This document shows positions 26,329 to 34,598 of a stretch of DNA of 64,000 nucleotides, in pieces. The stretch covers positions 1,550,001 through 1,614,000 of the forward strand of contig OZ241850.1 in assembly GCA_965203045.1 (NCBI GenBank), in the 5' to 3' direction. The stretch's first letter is position 1. Each line of letters begins with the position of its first letter. This DNA is from G965203045 sp965203045. Its GTDB lineage: Bacteria; Pseudomonadota; Gammaproteobacteria; PS1; Pseudothioglobaceae. The position numbers and the translations under genes were made by a program. The notes beneath the pieces are model-generated. The model saw only the letters and a program-made list of their open reading frames with translations. It did no database searches and was not told the origin of the DNA.

Positions 26329-27369
26329 TTAGTCAAACATTAAATCTGCAGCTTTTTCAGACCAATTGCTAAATTCTTCAACTTCAAAAATAGCCTCACC
26401 AATAGCACGTTGCATATCTAGTGCCAACATTACTGCCATTTCTTTTTGAGGCAGTTGGGTTGCAAAATTTAGGATTGCGCCCCAAACTTTTTTAGCGTCT
26501 GGTTTATTAACTTTAGCAATTGCCCGCCCAACTAGGGCAGCACAAATAGCATATTGCAAATCAATCTCTTTAGGCACACTAACACTTTTACCAGCGCAAA
26601 TATCATCTAAATCGGGCAAATCTTTTAGATGGGCAATAAATGTGGTAAGTTCAATACTGGCAGCCTCACCAACACAAGCGTTAATGGATTGAGATAACAA
26701 AGCTTCATCATTATTAAACTTTGTAAGAGCACGATGGCTAAATTCCCAAGTTCTAGGGCTAGGAAAAGCAATAGGATTTTGACTGGGGTCAAAGCTAAAT
26801 AACAACTCTGGGCGATAGCGTAAAAAACCTATAATACGTTCATCAATATTATGTGCATACGCCCATGCTACCCAATCATCTAGGTGAGTATCTAATTCGT
26901 AATGTGAGAAACGATTAGCCAGTGGGGCTGGCATAGTATAAGTAATGCCTCTATCCCCAGCACGATTACCAGCAGCAACAATCATCCAACCTTGTGGCAA
27001 TTCATATTCTCCAAGCCTTCTATCTAAAATTAGTTGGTAAGCAGCAGCAGCAATACTAGGTGCAGCAGCGGTAATTTCATCTAAAAATAATACACCTTGC
27101 TTACCGTGTCTATCTTCATTAGGTAGTAGAGATGGAATTGACCAATCAACCCAGGGTCCATTTTTAAATGGAATGCCACGCAGATCGCTAGGCTCCATTT
27201 GTGAGAGACGAATATCAATTAATTTAACCTTGTATTTATTAGCAATATCAGCCACAATTTGTGATTTACCTATGCCGGGAGCACCCCAAATCATGACGGG
27301 CGTATGCAAGTTTTTTGTAAATGCGTTGAACTCGCAAGCTAAAATATCGCTTAATTGTTTTGGTCTCAT
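26329..27369 (-). CDS. MoxR-like AAA+ ATPase
   Basis: A 346-residue AAA+ chaperone-type ATPase. Walker A is WGAPGIGKSQI near residue 29 and Walker B VLFLDEITAAAPS near 94, followed by AAGNRAGDRG (sensor 1) and the arginine-finger region APLANRFSHYEL. The ATG at 27369 (MRPKQLSDIL) is preferred; the frame extends upstream to 27438 but would overlap ybeD. MoxR proteins usually work with a von Willebrand factor A (CoxE-like) partner, often encoded next door; none is adjacent here. The client is unknown. Confidence 0.88.
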   Translation of the reverse strand: MRPKQLSDILACEFNAFTKNLHTPVMIWGAPGIGKSQIVADIANKYKVKLIDIRLSQMEPSDLRGIPFKNGPWVDWSIPSLLPNEDRHGKQGVLFLDEITAAAPSIAAAAYQLILDRRLGEYELPQGWMIVAAGNRAGDRGITYTMPAPLANRFSHYELDTHLDDWVAWAYAHNIDERIIGFLRYRPELLFSFDPSQNPIAFPSPRTWEFSHRALTKFNNDEALLSQSINACVGEAASIELTTFIAHLKDLPDLDDICAGKSVSVPKEIDLQYAICAALVGRAIAKVNKPDAKKVWGAILNFATQLPQKEMAVMLALDMQRAIGEAIFEVEEFSNWSEKAADLMFD

Positions 27370-27407
27370 AATAGCGTAAAATGTAGGAATTTTACCAAAA
27401 ATAAAGT

Positions 27408-27683
27408 ATGGATAAATCCAAAAATCAAAATGATACATATTTTAATTTTCCTTGCGAATTTGCTATTAAATGCATAGGTAAGCACACAAATTTTAAAAAT
27501 ATTGTTTGCGATATTCTCAGTAAGTACAGTGATAATATCACTAGCAATCAAGTTAAAACCAGAACATCTAGCAAAGGTAATTATTTAGCTGTTACTATTA
27601 CTATTGTTGCCACTGATAGGCTTCAATTAGATGCAATTTATGCCGACCTTAATAACCACCCTGCTGTGCTTTATTCTTTATGA
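27408..27683 (+). CDS. ybeD: YbeD family protein (DUF493)
   Basis: A 91-residue protein of the YbeD/UPF0250 family, recognised by FPCEFAIKCIGKHTNF at its start and the ferredoxin-like pattern ending NNHPAVLYSL. Its position directly before lipB is conserved in many gammaproteobacteria. It ends with an ATGA overlap with lipB. The molecular role is unknown; regulation or lipoate metabolism has been suggested by context only. It is divergent from the MoxR gene with a 38-nt gap. Confidence 0.9.
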   Translation: MDKSKNQNDTYFNFPCEFAIKCIGKHTNFKNIVCDILSKYSDNITSNQVKTRTSSKGNYLAVTITIVATDRLQLDAIYADLNNHPAVLYSL

Positions 27684-28291
27684 TTGTTAGAAATTTAGCT
27701 GTTATGGATTATAAGACTTGTCTTAAAAAAATGCAGCAATTTACTCATTCTCGCAATACTAGCAGCGCTGATGAACTATGGGTTGTCCAACATAACAGCA
27801 TTTTTACTTACGGTATTAGAAACAGCGAGGAACATTTATTGCATAATCCAGATAATATTCCTGTTATTAAAAGCAATAGAGGTGGAAAAATTACCTATCA
27901 TGATTTAGGGCAGCTAATTATTTATTGTCTAATTGATATAAAGCGAAGCAAAATTACTATTAGTCAGTTAATTAACAAACTTGAACAAGCCATTATTGAT
28001 CTACTAAAACAATATAATATTTGTGCAAATCGCAAAAACAAGATGCCTGGCGTGTATGTAGATGATGCTAAAATTGCTGCCCTGGGCCTAAAAGTTAGTC
28101 ACGGAAGAACCTACCATGGCATCAGTTTAAATGTTAATATGGATTTAACTCCTTTTAGTTATATTAATCCATGCGGTTATCAAAATTTAGTCGTTACCCA
28201 GTTAAAAAATCACTACCCTAAACCATTAAATATTAATCAAGTTGCTGATACATTAATTAAAAAAATTTTAGTCCATTTAGTAAATGCTTAA
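27680..28291 (+). CDS. lipB: Octanoyl-[acyl-carrier-protein]:protein N-octanoyltransferase
   Basis: Moves octanoate from acyl carrier protein to lipoyl domains, the first step of lipoate synthesis. The 203-residue product shows RGGKITYHDLGQLIIY near residue 70, and MPGVYVDDAKIAALGLKV with the catalytic lysine, then HGISLNVNMDL and INPCGYQ containing the catalytic cysteine. The start is coupled to ybeD by ATGA. lipA follows after an 83-nt gap. Confidence 0.95.
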   Translation: MIVRNLAVMDYKTCLKKMQQFTHSRNTSSADELWVVQHNSIFTYGIRNSEEHLLHNPDNIPVIKSNRGGKITYHDLGQLIIYCLIDIKRSKITISQLINKLEQAIIDLLKQYNICANRKNKMPGVYVDDAKIAALGLKVSHGRTYHGISLNVNMDLTPFSYINPCGYQNLVVTQLKNHYPKPLNINQVADTLIKKILVHLVNA

Positions 28292-28321
28292 ATTCCCATC
28301 GGTTAAATTATGCATTTGTTG

Positions 28322-28327
28322 TATAAT
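28322..28327 (+). promoter_or_regulatory. Possible -10 box for lipA
   Basis: TATAAT preceded directly by TG lies 48 nt before the lipA ATG in the lipB-lipA gap. No good -35 element is present at the right distance, so this is a tentative internal promoter. Confidence 0.3.
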
Positions 28328-28374
28328 GACCCGAGTGATTAATTAGGTAGCAAAATTATATAAAGCAAATCCAT

Positions 28375-29316
28375 ATGAGTTTACAACAAATTGATATTAC
28401 CAACCTTAAAGGAAAGTCAAAGGTTAGTCGTTTAAAGATTAGACCTGATGTAAATCAAGCTAGATTAGCAAAGCCTAAATGGATTCGCATTAAGTATGGT
28501 TATAGTAGTAAAGTTATCAAATTAAAACAAACTTTACGTAAACAGAGTTTATTTACTGTGTGTGAAGAGGCTCAGTGTCCTAATTTAAATGAATGTTTTA
28601 GTAATGGTAGTGCTACTTTTATGATTATGGGACGTATTTGTACGCGCAGATGTCCATTTTGTGATGTTGCCCATGGCAAACCGCTACCACTAGACGTGAA
28701 TGAACCACGCAATTTAGCTAAAACCATTACTGAGATGAAACTCAATTATGTGGTTATTACCTCAGTTGACAGAGATGATTTAAAAGATGGTGGTGCCAGA
28801 CATTTTAAAGATTGTATTTATGCCATTTATAATCAAAACCCAAACATTAAAATTGAGATTTTAGCCCCTGATTTTCGTGGTAGATTAGATAAAGCCCTAA
28901 CAATATTAAAAAGTGTTAAATTAGATGTTTTTAACCATAATTTAGAAACTGTGCCCAGACTATACCCGCAGGCAAGACCGGGGGCGGATTATAAACATTC
29001 GTTACTGCTACTTAGGAAATTTAAACAAATGCACCCTCAAATAATTACTAAATCAGGCTTGATGCTTGGTTTAGGTGAAACTAGAGATGAAGTGCTAACT
29101 GTGATGATGGATTTGCGCGCGCATAATGTTAATATGCTAACCTTAGGACAATACCTACAGCCAAGCAAATACCATTTAGCTGTCAAACGTTATATTAAAT
29201 TAGAAGAATTTAACCAATATAGGCAATTAGGCTTAAATATGGGTTTTGCTAATGTAGCAAGTGCCCCACTGGTGCGTTCCTCCTATCATGCTGACCTGCA
29301 ACATTTAAAGAATTAA
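28375..29316 (+). CDS. lipA: Lipoyl synthase
   Basis: Radical-SAM enzyme that inserts two sulfurs into octanoyl groups. The 313-residue protein has both iron-sulfur cluster motifs: the auxiliary cluster CEEAQCPNLNEC near residues 63-74 and the radical-SAM CTRRCPFC near residue 90. The C-terminal RSSYHA, whose serine ligates the auxiliary cluster, is present. The gene ends one nt before the convergent MerR-type gene, without a terminator between them. Confidence 0.97.
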   Translation: MSLQQIDITNLKGKSKVSRLKIRPDVNQARLAKPKWIRIKYGYSSKVIKLKQTLRKQSLFTVCEEAQCPNLNECFSNGSATFMIMGRICTRRCPFCDVAHGKPLPLDVNEPRNLAKTITEMKLNYVVITSVDRDDLKDGGARHFKDCIYAIYNQNPNIKIEILAPDFRGRLDKALTILKSVKLDVFNHNLETVPRLYPQARPGADYKHSLLLLRKFKQMHPQIITKSGLMLGLGETRDEVLTVMMDLRAHNVNMLTLGQYLQPSKYHLAVKRYIKLEEFNQYRQLGLNMGFANVASAPLVRSSYHADLQHLKN

Positions 29317-29317
29317 T

Positions 29318-29665
29318 TTACAAAACTGATAATATACGTCTTAATTCTTGTTTAACATCTACTAAATAAGATTTTTGTGGTGTTTTATTAAGTGTATTCT
29401 TTAATTTATGTTGGTAATTTATTAATTGTTTTTTTGCTTTATCTATGCTCATACTTTCATCTCTTAATAAATGTTTAATTAAAAGAATTATTTGTATATC
29501 TTTTTTTTGATAACGGCGTTGATTTTGTACCTTTTGAGGGCGCAACTGCTTAAATTCATGTTCCCAATAACGCAAAACAGAAGCGTCCTCATCACAAAAA
29601 GCAACAACTTCTTTAACGGAAAAATAACGTTTAGTCCCTAAAGAAGCAAGCTTATCTGCCAGCAT
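29318..29665 (-). CDS. MerR-family transcriptional regulator
   Basis: A 115-residue DNA-binding protein. The MerR winged helix is seen at RYFSVKEVVAFCDEDASVLRYWEHEF and QNRRYQKKDIQIILLIKHLL. There is no cysteine-rich metal-binding tail, so it is not a mercury or copper sensor. Such a gene directly after ihfA is common in gammaproteobacteria. It overlaps the ihfA stop by one base. Targets are unknown. Confidence 0.85.
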   Translation of the reverse strand: MLADKLASLGTKRYFSVKEVVAFCDEDASVLRYWEHEFKQLRPQKVQNQRRYQKKDIQIILLIKHLLRDESMSIDKAKKQLINYQHKLKNTLNKTPQKSYLVDVKQELRRILSVL

Positions 29666-29964
29666 TAGACATTTAGGACGCTTTGTGCTTGAACAGTTTT
29701 TTTGAATTTAACTCCCGGTTTAAAGGAAACCACAGTTCTTTGTGAAATGGGATATTGCTTACCAGTTTTAGGATTTCTACCAATACGCGGTTCTTTATGT
29801 AATAGGTGCCAATTACCTAAACCGGATATTTTAACTCCACCATTACCTATAATTTCTGACTTAATTTGGATAAAGAAATCGTTAACAAAATCCGTAGCTT
29901 CATTTTGTCTCAAACCAATATCGCTGACTAATAAATTAACCAAGTCTTGCTTTACAAGTGACAT
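29665..29964 (-). CDS. ihfA: Integration host factor alpha subunit
   Basis: DNA-bending subunit that pairs with IhfB. The 99-residue product has the HU/IHF fold with GLGNWHLLHKEPRIGRNPKTG forming the DNA-intercalating arm (Arg-Asn-Pro) near residues 45-65. Its place after pheST and before a MerR-type gene matches the common gammaproteobacterial order. A strong AAGGAG lies before the ATG. Confidence 0.95.
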   Translation of the reverse strand: MSLVKQDLVNLLVSDIGLRQNEATDFVNDFFIQIKSEIIGNGGVKISGLGNWHLLHKEPRIGRNPKTGKQYPISQRTVVSFKPGVKFKKTVQAQSVLNV

Positions 29965-29976
29965 GAATACTCCTTT

Positions 29977-32328
29977 TTAACGTTGAATAATGCTATATCT
30001 TGTTGTTAATGTTTTAATAATTTGCCCAACATACCCGTCCACCTCCTCATCTAACAAAGTTTTGCTACTTTGATAGGTAAGTGTTATTGACAAACTATGC
30101 TTGTTTTTAGCGATAGTTGTATCAGTATAAACATCAAATAAACATAAATCAACTAAAAATTGCTGTTTTAAAGCAAAAATTGTATTTTTAACTTCATCAA
30201 AACTAATTTTTTTATCAATTAAGATAGAAATATCACGTTTAACATCTTGTTGAGTGGAAAAAGGTTGATAATTAATTTTTGCCTTGTTTTTAATTGTCTC
30301 TACCTCCATTTCAAATACAAACACATTATTTAATTTTAGTTTTGCTTCAATATTTGGTGATAATGCTCCTAAAAAACCTATTTTGTTACCATCTAAAATA
30401 ATATCCGCCCCTTGCTTAGGATGTAAAATACTCTGATTCGTAGCAGTAAAATTATAAGGTAGCTTACAAATGCTTAATAAATTCTCAACATCTCCTTTTA
30501 GATCGTAAAAATCAGCTAATCTATCTTTATTAAGCCAATTTTTAGGATAGTAATTACCACTAATAACACCGGCTATTTTTTCTATTTGTTCTTCTGGTTT
30601 TAATCCAAAAAAACAGATGCCTGTTTCAAAAATTTTACTACTTTTTTGTCCATATCGCTGATTATTAATTGTAGTTTGTAATAAACCTGCTAACAGACCA
30701 CAACGCATCATCGTCATTTCTTGTGATAACGGATTTGCTAATTCTAATGCTTGTTGCTTATATAATAATTTGTGCCATTTTTTAGAGATAAAACTGTAAT
30801 TAATGACCTCGCTATATCCACATACCAATAATTGATTTTGCAGATTATTCTCAGTTGATAATTTATTTGTATTAACCTTAAATGTTAAGGTCTTGGTAGG
30901 CAACTTATCATAACCATGTAGACGAGCAATTTCTTCAATTAGGTCTTCTTCAATACTAATATCAAAACGAAAACTTGGTGCTGTTATTTTAAAATTGCTA
31001 TCTCCTATGCTATCAATTTGACATCCTAATTGACTAAATTTCTGCATAATCCAAGCATTTGCAGGGTAAATACCAAGCATTTTTTTAATATTGTCTTTTT
31101 TAAGATAAATACTATTTGGTTGTGGTAAATGAGTCTTTGATATTACCGTTTCAATGCTGCCTACCTCGCCACCGGCAATTTGGGCGATTAACTGTGTTGC
31201 TCTCTCAAGGGCATATTTTTGTCCATTAAAATCAACTCCACGTTCAAAACGTAAAGAGGATTCTGTATGTAGGCCATAACTTCTTGCTTTACTGGCAATA
31301 GCGTTAGGAGTAAAAAATGCGCTTTCTAATAAGATATTGGTAGTTTTAGCGCTGGTAGAACTTGCCATAGCCCCCATAATACCGGCTAATGCCAACACTG
31401 ATTTTTCATCTTTAATAATAAGCGTATTAGCATCCAAAGTAATATTAGTGCCATCTAATAGTTCCACGTCATGCTTATCGCTATTAAAATCAATACTAAT
31501 ATCACCATTAATTTTATCTAAATCAAAAGCGTGTAAGGGCTGTCCTAATTCCAAGAGTACAAAATTAGTGATATCTACTACTAGAGAATGGGGTTTTTGG
31601 CCGCTATAAATAAGTTTTGCTAATATCCACTGTGGTGTTTTAATTGTATTATTAATGCCTTTTACTATGCGACATAAATAATTGGGACAAGCCTTAGGCT
31701 GTTTTAAGTAAATAGTTTTTTTGGCATTGATTTGAACGATATTATTAATCATTGGCATTTTAAGCTCTAAATTTTCATAATTAGCCACTTCGCGACTAAT
31801 GCCAAGCACACTAAGACAATCTCCACGATTGGGAGTAATATCTAATGTTAAAATTTTATCGTCTAAATTAAGCGCATCAACTAAATTATGCCCCAAAGTT
31901 AAATTTTCTGGTAATTCTAAAATACCACTATCTGCAAAAAGGTCGCTATTTAACCCTAATTCTTCAGCAGAACAAAGCATACCAAATGAATCAATGCCTC
32001 TTAATTTAACCTTATTAATGTCAATTTTTGCTAATTTAGCCCCAACTTTTGCAACCGCAACAACAATGCCAGCTCTTGCATTATTAGCACCGCAAATGAT
32101 TTGTAATGGCTTACCAGAACCAATACTAACATTACAAACCTTTAATTTATCAGCATTTTCATGCTTATAGCAGGTTAAAATCTTGCCAACTACTACACCA
32201 CTAAAATCATCACAAAGTGCTGATAATGACTCCACTTCTAAACCAGACATAGTGAGCTTTTGCGCTAATTGCTGCGCATTAAGCTTAGTATCAACCCACT
32301 CTTTTAACCAATTAAATGTTAATTTCAT
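29977..32328 (-). CDS. pheT: Phenylalanine-tRNA ligase beta subunit
   Basis: Large subunit of the tetrameric PheRS; contains the tRNA-binding and editing domains. The 783-residue product is of normal length. It starts MKLTFNWLKEWVDTKLNAQQL, has the EMAP/tRNA-binding domain (VVVGKILTCYKHENADKLKV), the B3/B4 editing domain, and the C-terminal anticodon-binding fold (QDVKRDISILIDKKISFDEV). It is four nt downstream of pheS. Confidence 0.97.
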   Translation of the reverse strand: MKLTFNWLKEWVDTKLNAQQLAQKLTMSGLEVESLSALCDDFSGVVVGKILTCYKHENADKLKVCNVSIGSGKPLQIICGANNARAGIVVAVAKVGAKLAKIDINKVKLRGIDSFGMLCSAEELGLNSDLFADSGILELPENLTLGHNLVDALNLDDKILTLDITPNRGDCLSVLGISREVANYENLELKMPMINNIVQINAKKTIYLKQPKACPNYLCRIVKGINNTIKTPQWILAKLIYSGQKPHSLVVDITNFVLLELGQPLHAFDLDKINGDISIDFNSDKHDVELLDGTNITLDANTLIIKDEKSVLALAGIMGAMASSTSAKTTNILLESAFFTPNAIASKARSYGLHTESSLRFERGVDFNGQKYALERATQLIAQIAGGEVGSIETVISKTHLPQPNSIYLKKDNIKKMLGIYPANAWIMQKFSQLGCQIDSIGDSNFKITAPSFRFDISIEEDLIEEIARLHGYDKLPTKTLTFKVNTNKLSTENNLQNQLLVCGYSEVINYSFISKKWHKLLYKQQALELANPLSQEMTMMRCGLLAGLLQTTINNQRYGQKSSKIFETGICFFGLKPEEQIEKIAGVISGNYYPKNWLNKDRLADFYDLKGDVENLLSICKLPYNFTATNQSILHPKQGADIILDGNKIGFLGALSPNIEAKLKLNNVFVFEMEVETIKNKAKINYQPFSTQQDVKRDISILIDKKISFDEVKNTIFALKQQFLVDLCLFDVYTDTTIAKNKHSLSITLTYQSSKTLLDEEVDGYVGQIIKTLTTRYSIIQR

Positions 32329-32332
32329 ATTT

Positions 32333-33355
32333 CTAAAACTGGTTTAAAAAGCGATAATGATTTTCAAAAAATAAACGCAAATCACTTATGCCATAACGTA
32401 GCATTGCCAACCGTTCAACTCCGATACCAAAAGCTAAACCTCTATATTTTTCCTGTGCTAAGTTTACTGCTCTAAAAACATTAGGATGAACAACACCACA
32501 ACCTAAAATCTCTAAAAATCCACTCTTTTTACACACCCGACAGCCAGACCCAGCACACATTACACAAGCAATATCAACCTCAGCGGATGGTTCAGTAAAA
32601 GGAAAATAAGATGGTCTAAATCTTACTTGTAAATCTTTTTTAGCAAAAAAAGTGCGTAAAAAATCAGTTAGTAACCCTTTTAATTGAGCAAAATTTACCT
32701 CTTTATCAACAATCAAACCTTCAACTTGGTGAAACATAGGTGTGTGAGTAATATCAGCATCGCAACGATAAACTCGCCCCGGTGCAATAATTTGTAGTGG
32801 CGGTTTTTTAGTAAGCATCGCTCTAATTTGCACAGGTGAAGTGTGGGTTCTCAATACTGCATTTTTATTATTAATTTTTTTATTAAAATAAAAAGTATCA
32901 TGCATAGCTCGCGCTGGGTGATGCTGTGGTATATTCAAGGCGCTAAAATTATGAAAATCGTCCTCAATTTCTGGACCAGTGGCAATCTCAAACCCTTGCC
33001 TAATAAAAATATTATTAATATCAACAAGAGTAGAAGATATGGGATGTATATGACCAATTTTCCCACCGCGAGCGGGAAAACTAATGTCAATTTTATCAGT
33101 TGCTAAACGTTGATTAAGAACTTGTTGTTCTAGTTGGCTTTCTTTCTTATCAATCCAAGTATTTAACTTATCTTTAGCCTGATTAATTTTTGCTCCTTGT
33201 TGTGGTCTTTGGTTTTTATCTAATTGTCCTAATTGATGCAATAACTGGGTCAATTGCCCTTTTTTACCCAAAAACTCCACTCTAATCTTAGCTAAGTTAG
33301 CTAAATTATCAGCTTTATCAATTTTAATTTTTGCTTGCTTTAGTATTGATTCCAT
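32333..33355 (-). CDS. pheS: Phenylalanine-tRNA ligase alpha subunit
   Basis: Catalytic subunit charging tRNA-Phe. The 340-residue protein carries the class II motif regions HPARAMHDTFYF, LRTHTSPVQIRAM and GRVYRCDADITHTPMFHQVEG, and the last motif GLAFGIGVERLAMLRYGI. A four-cysteine cluster (CVMCAGSGCRVC) lies near residue 264, as in many bacterial PheS. The 102-nt gap to rplT has no recognisable leader peptide or attenuator. Confidence 0.97.
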   Translation of the reverse strand: MESILKQAKIKIDKADNLANLAKIRVEFLGKKGQLTQLLHQLGQLDKNQRPQQGAKINQAKDKLNTWIDKKESQLEQQVLNQRLATDKIDISFPARGGKIGHIHPISSTLVDINNIFIRQGFEIATGPEIEDDFHNFSALNIPQHHPARAMHDTFYFNKKINNKNAVLRTHTSPVQIRAMLTKKPPLQIIAPGRVYRCDADITHTPMFHQVEGLIVDKEVNFAQLKGLLTDFLRTFFAKKDLQVRFRPSYFPFTEPSAEVDIACVMCAGSGCRVCKKSGFLEILGCGVVHPNVFRAVNLAQEKYRGLAFGIGVERLAMLRYGISDLRLFFENHYRFLNQF

Positions 33356-33457
33356 AAACTAACCAGTAATATAGACCTATTATGATATGCTCATAAATAG
33401 CTTAAAAAAATAATACAATACCTTAATTAAACCTGCATGTTTGATACTGATATTATT

Positions 33458-33817
33458 TTAATTAGATAGGGCTTTGTTTGCTTGTTTTGCTAATTGAGCA
33501 AAAGCTGCCTTATCAAAAACAGCAATATCAGCCAAAACTTTGCGATCAATTTCAATACCAGCTTTGTTAAGACCATTGATAAAACGGCTATAGCTTAAAC
33601 CATTATTACGAGCCTCAGCATTAATACGTACAATCCACAAACGACGAAACTGTCGTTTTTTTTGGCGACGGTCACGATAAGCATATTGCTCTGCTCTAAT
33701 AACTGCTTGTTTAGCAACACGATAAACTTTCCTGCGCGCTCCATAATAACCTTTAGCAGCCTTTAATAATTTTTTATGTTTAGCGTGCGCAACTACGCTT
33801 TTACTAACTCTTGCCAT
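33458..33817 (-). CDS. rplT: 50S ribosomal protein L20
   Basis: Early-assembling 23S rRNA-binding protein. The 119-residue, very basic product has the typical start MARVSKSVVAHAKHKKLLK and RDRRQKKRQFRRLWIVRINA. It lies 14 nt after rpmI. In E. coli L20 represses the rpmI-rplT translation; whether the mRNA pseudoknot exists here cannot be seen. Confidence 0.98.
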   Translation of the reverse strand: MARVSKSVVAHAKHKKLLKAAKGYYGARRKVYRVAKQAVIRAEQYAYRDRRQKKRQFRRLWIVRINAEARNNGLSYSRFINGLNKAGIEIDRKVLADIAVFDKAAFAQLAKQANKALSN

Positions 33818-33831
33818 CTTAATCTCCTAAA

Positions 33832-34029
33832 TTAAGCATAAGGTAACATTTTCTTGACTAATTGTTTGTCACAACTTTCAACACTATCAGGACTTCTAAG
33901 ATTGCGTTTTCTGCTAGTACTTTTTTTAGTAAGAATATGACGCAAATGCGAATGTTTGCATTTAAAACCTCCGCCCGCTCTTTTAGAAAATCGCTTGGCA
34001 GCGCCGCGATTTGTTTTTATTTTTGGCAT
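33832..34029 (-). CDS. rpmI: 50S ribosomal protein L35
   Basis: Small basic ribosomal protein of 65 residues, starting MPKIKTNRGAAKRFSKRAGG and ending LVKKMLPYA, standard for the family. An AAGGAG ribosome site precedes the ATG, three nt after infC ends. Confidence 0.98.
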   Translation of the reverse strand: MPKIKTNRGAAKRFSKRAGGGFKCKHSHLRHILTKKSTSRKRNLRSPDSVESCDKQLVKKMLPYA

Positions 34030-34032
34030 AAT

Positions 34033-34590
34033 TTACTCCTTATTTTTTACAAGCAATCCTTGCTTGGTGATATTTTTAGATTGGGGCGCTAGCATCATGC
34101 CCAGCTGACGGCCCTCTGATTTTGGCGGTTGCTCAACAATAGCAAATGTTTCACTCTCTTGTTGAATGCGATTTAGCACCGCCATTCCTAATTCTTTATG
34201 CACTGCTTCCCTACCCCTAAACCAAACTAAGACTTTAACTTTATCACCAGCGTTTAGAAATTTTATTAAATTTTTAAATTTCACTTGATAATCACTTTCA
34301 TCAGTTCCAGGACGTAATTTAATCATCTTTACTTGGTTTTTTCTTTGTTTTTTTCTAGCGCCATTAGCCTGTTTTTTAAGCTGATAAAGGTATTTACCAT
34401 AATTCATCATTCTGCAAACAGGTGGTTTAGCGTTAGGGGATATTTCTACTAAATCTAATTCTTGTTGTGCTGCTAAATTAATTGCCTCTTTGATACTAAA
34501 TATACCCAATTGAGCTTTATCTTTAGCTAATAATCTAACCTGCGGCACATTAATTGCTTGGTTAATACGAATTTTATCTACTTTTTTAAT
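34033..34590 (-). CDS. infC: Translation initiation factor IF-3 (AUU start)
   Basis: Keeps ribosomal subunits apart and checks start codons. The conserved N-terminal block KIRINQAINVPQVRLL lies upstream of any ATG or GTG start, so translation must begin earlier. Two ATT codons occur at 34593 and 34590; the second is six nt after AGGA (34600-34597) and gives 185 residues, close to the E. coli 180. Beginning at the GTG at 34548 would delete the conserved RIN segment. IF-3 normally rejects AUU, and its use here is the classical autoregulation. The AGGA overlaps the thrS stop codon. Confidence 0.95.
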   Translation of the reverse strand: MKKVDKIRINQAINVPQVRLLAKDKAQLGIFSIKEAINLAAQQELDLVEISPNAKPPVCRMMNYGKYLYQLKKQANGARKKQRKNQVKMIKLRPGTDESDYQVKFKNLIKFLNAGDKVKVLVWFRGREAVHKELGMAVLNRIQQESETFAIVEQPPKSEGRQLGMMLAPQSKNITKQGLLVKNKE

Positions 34591-34598
34591 AATGTTTC

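Noticed and set aside
33356..33457. Possible pheST attenuator with leader peptide as in E. coli
   Set aside because: No Phe-rich short frame and no terminator hairpin with T-run could be found in the gap.
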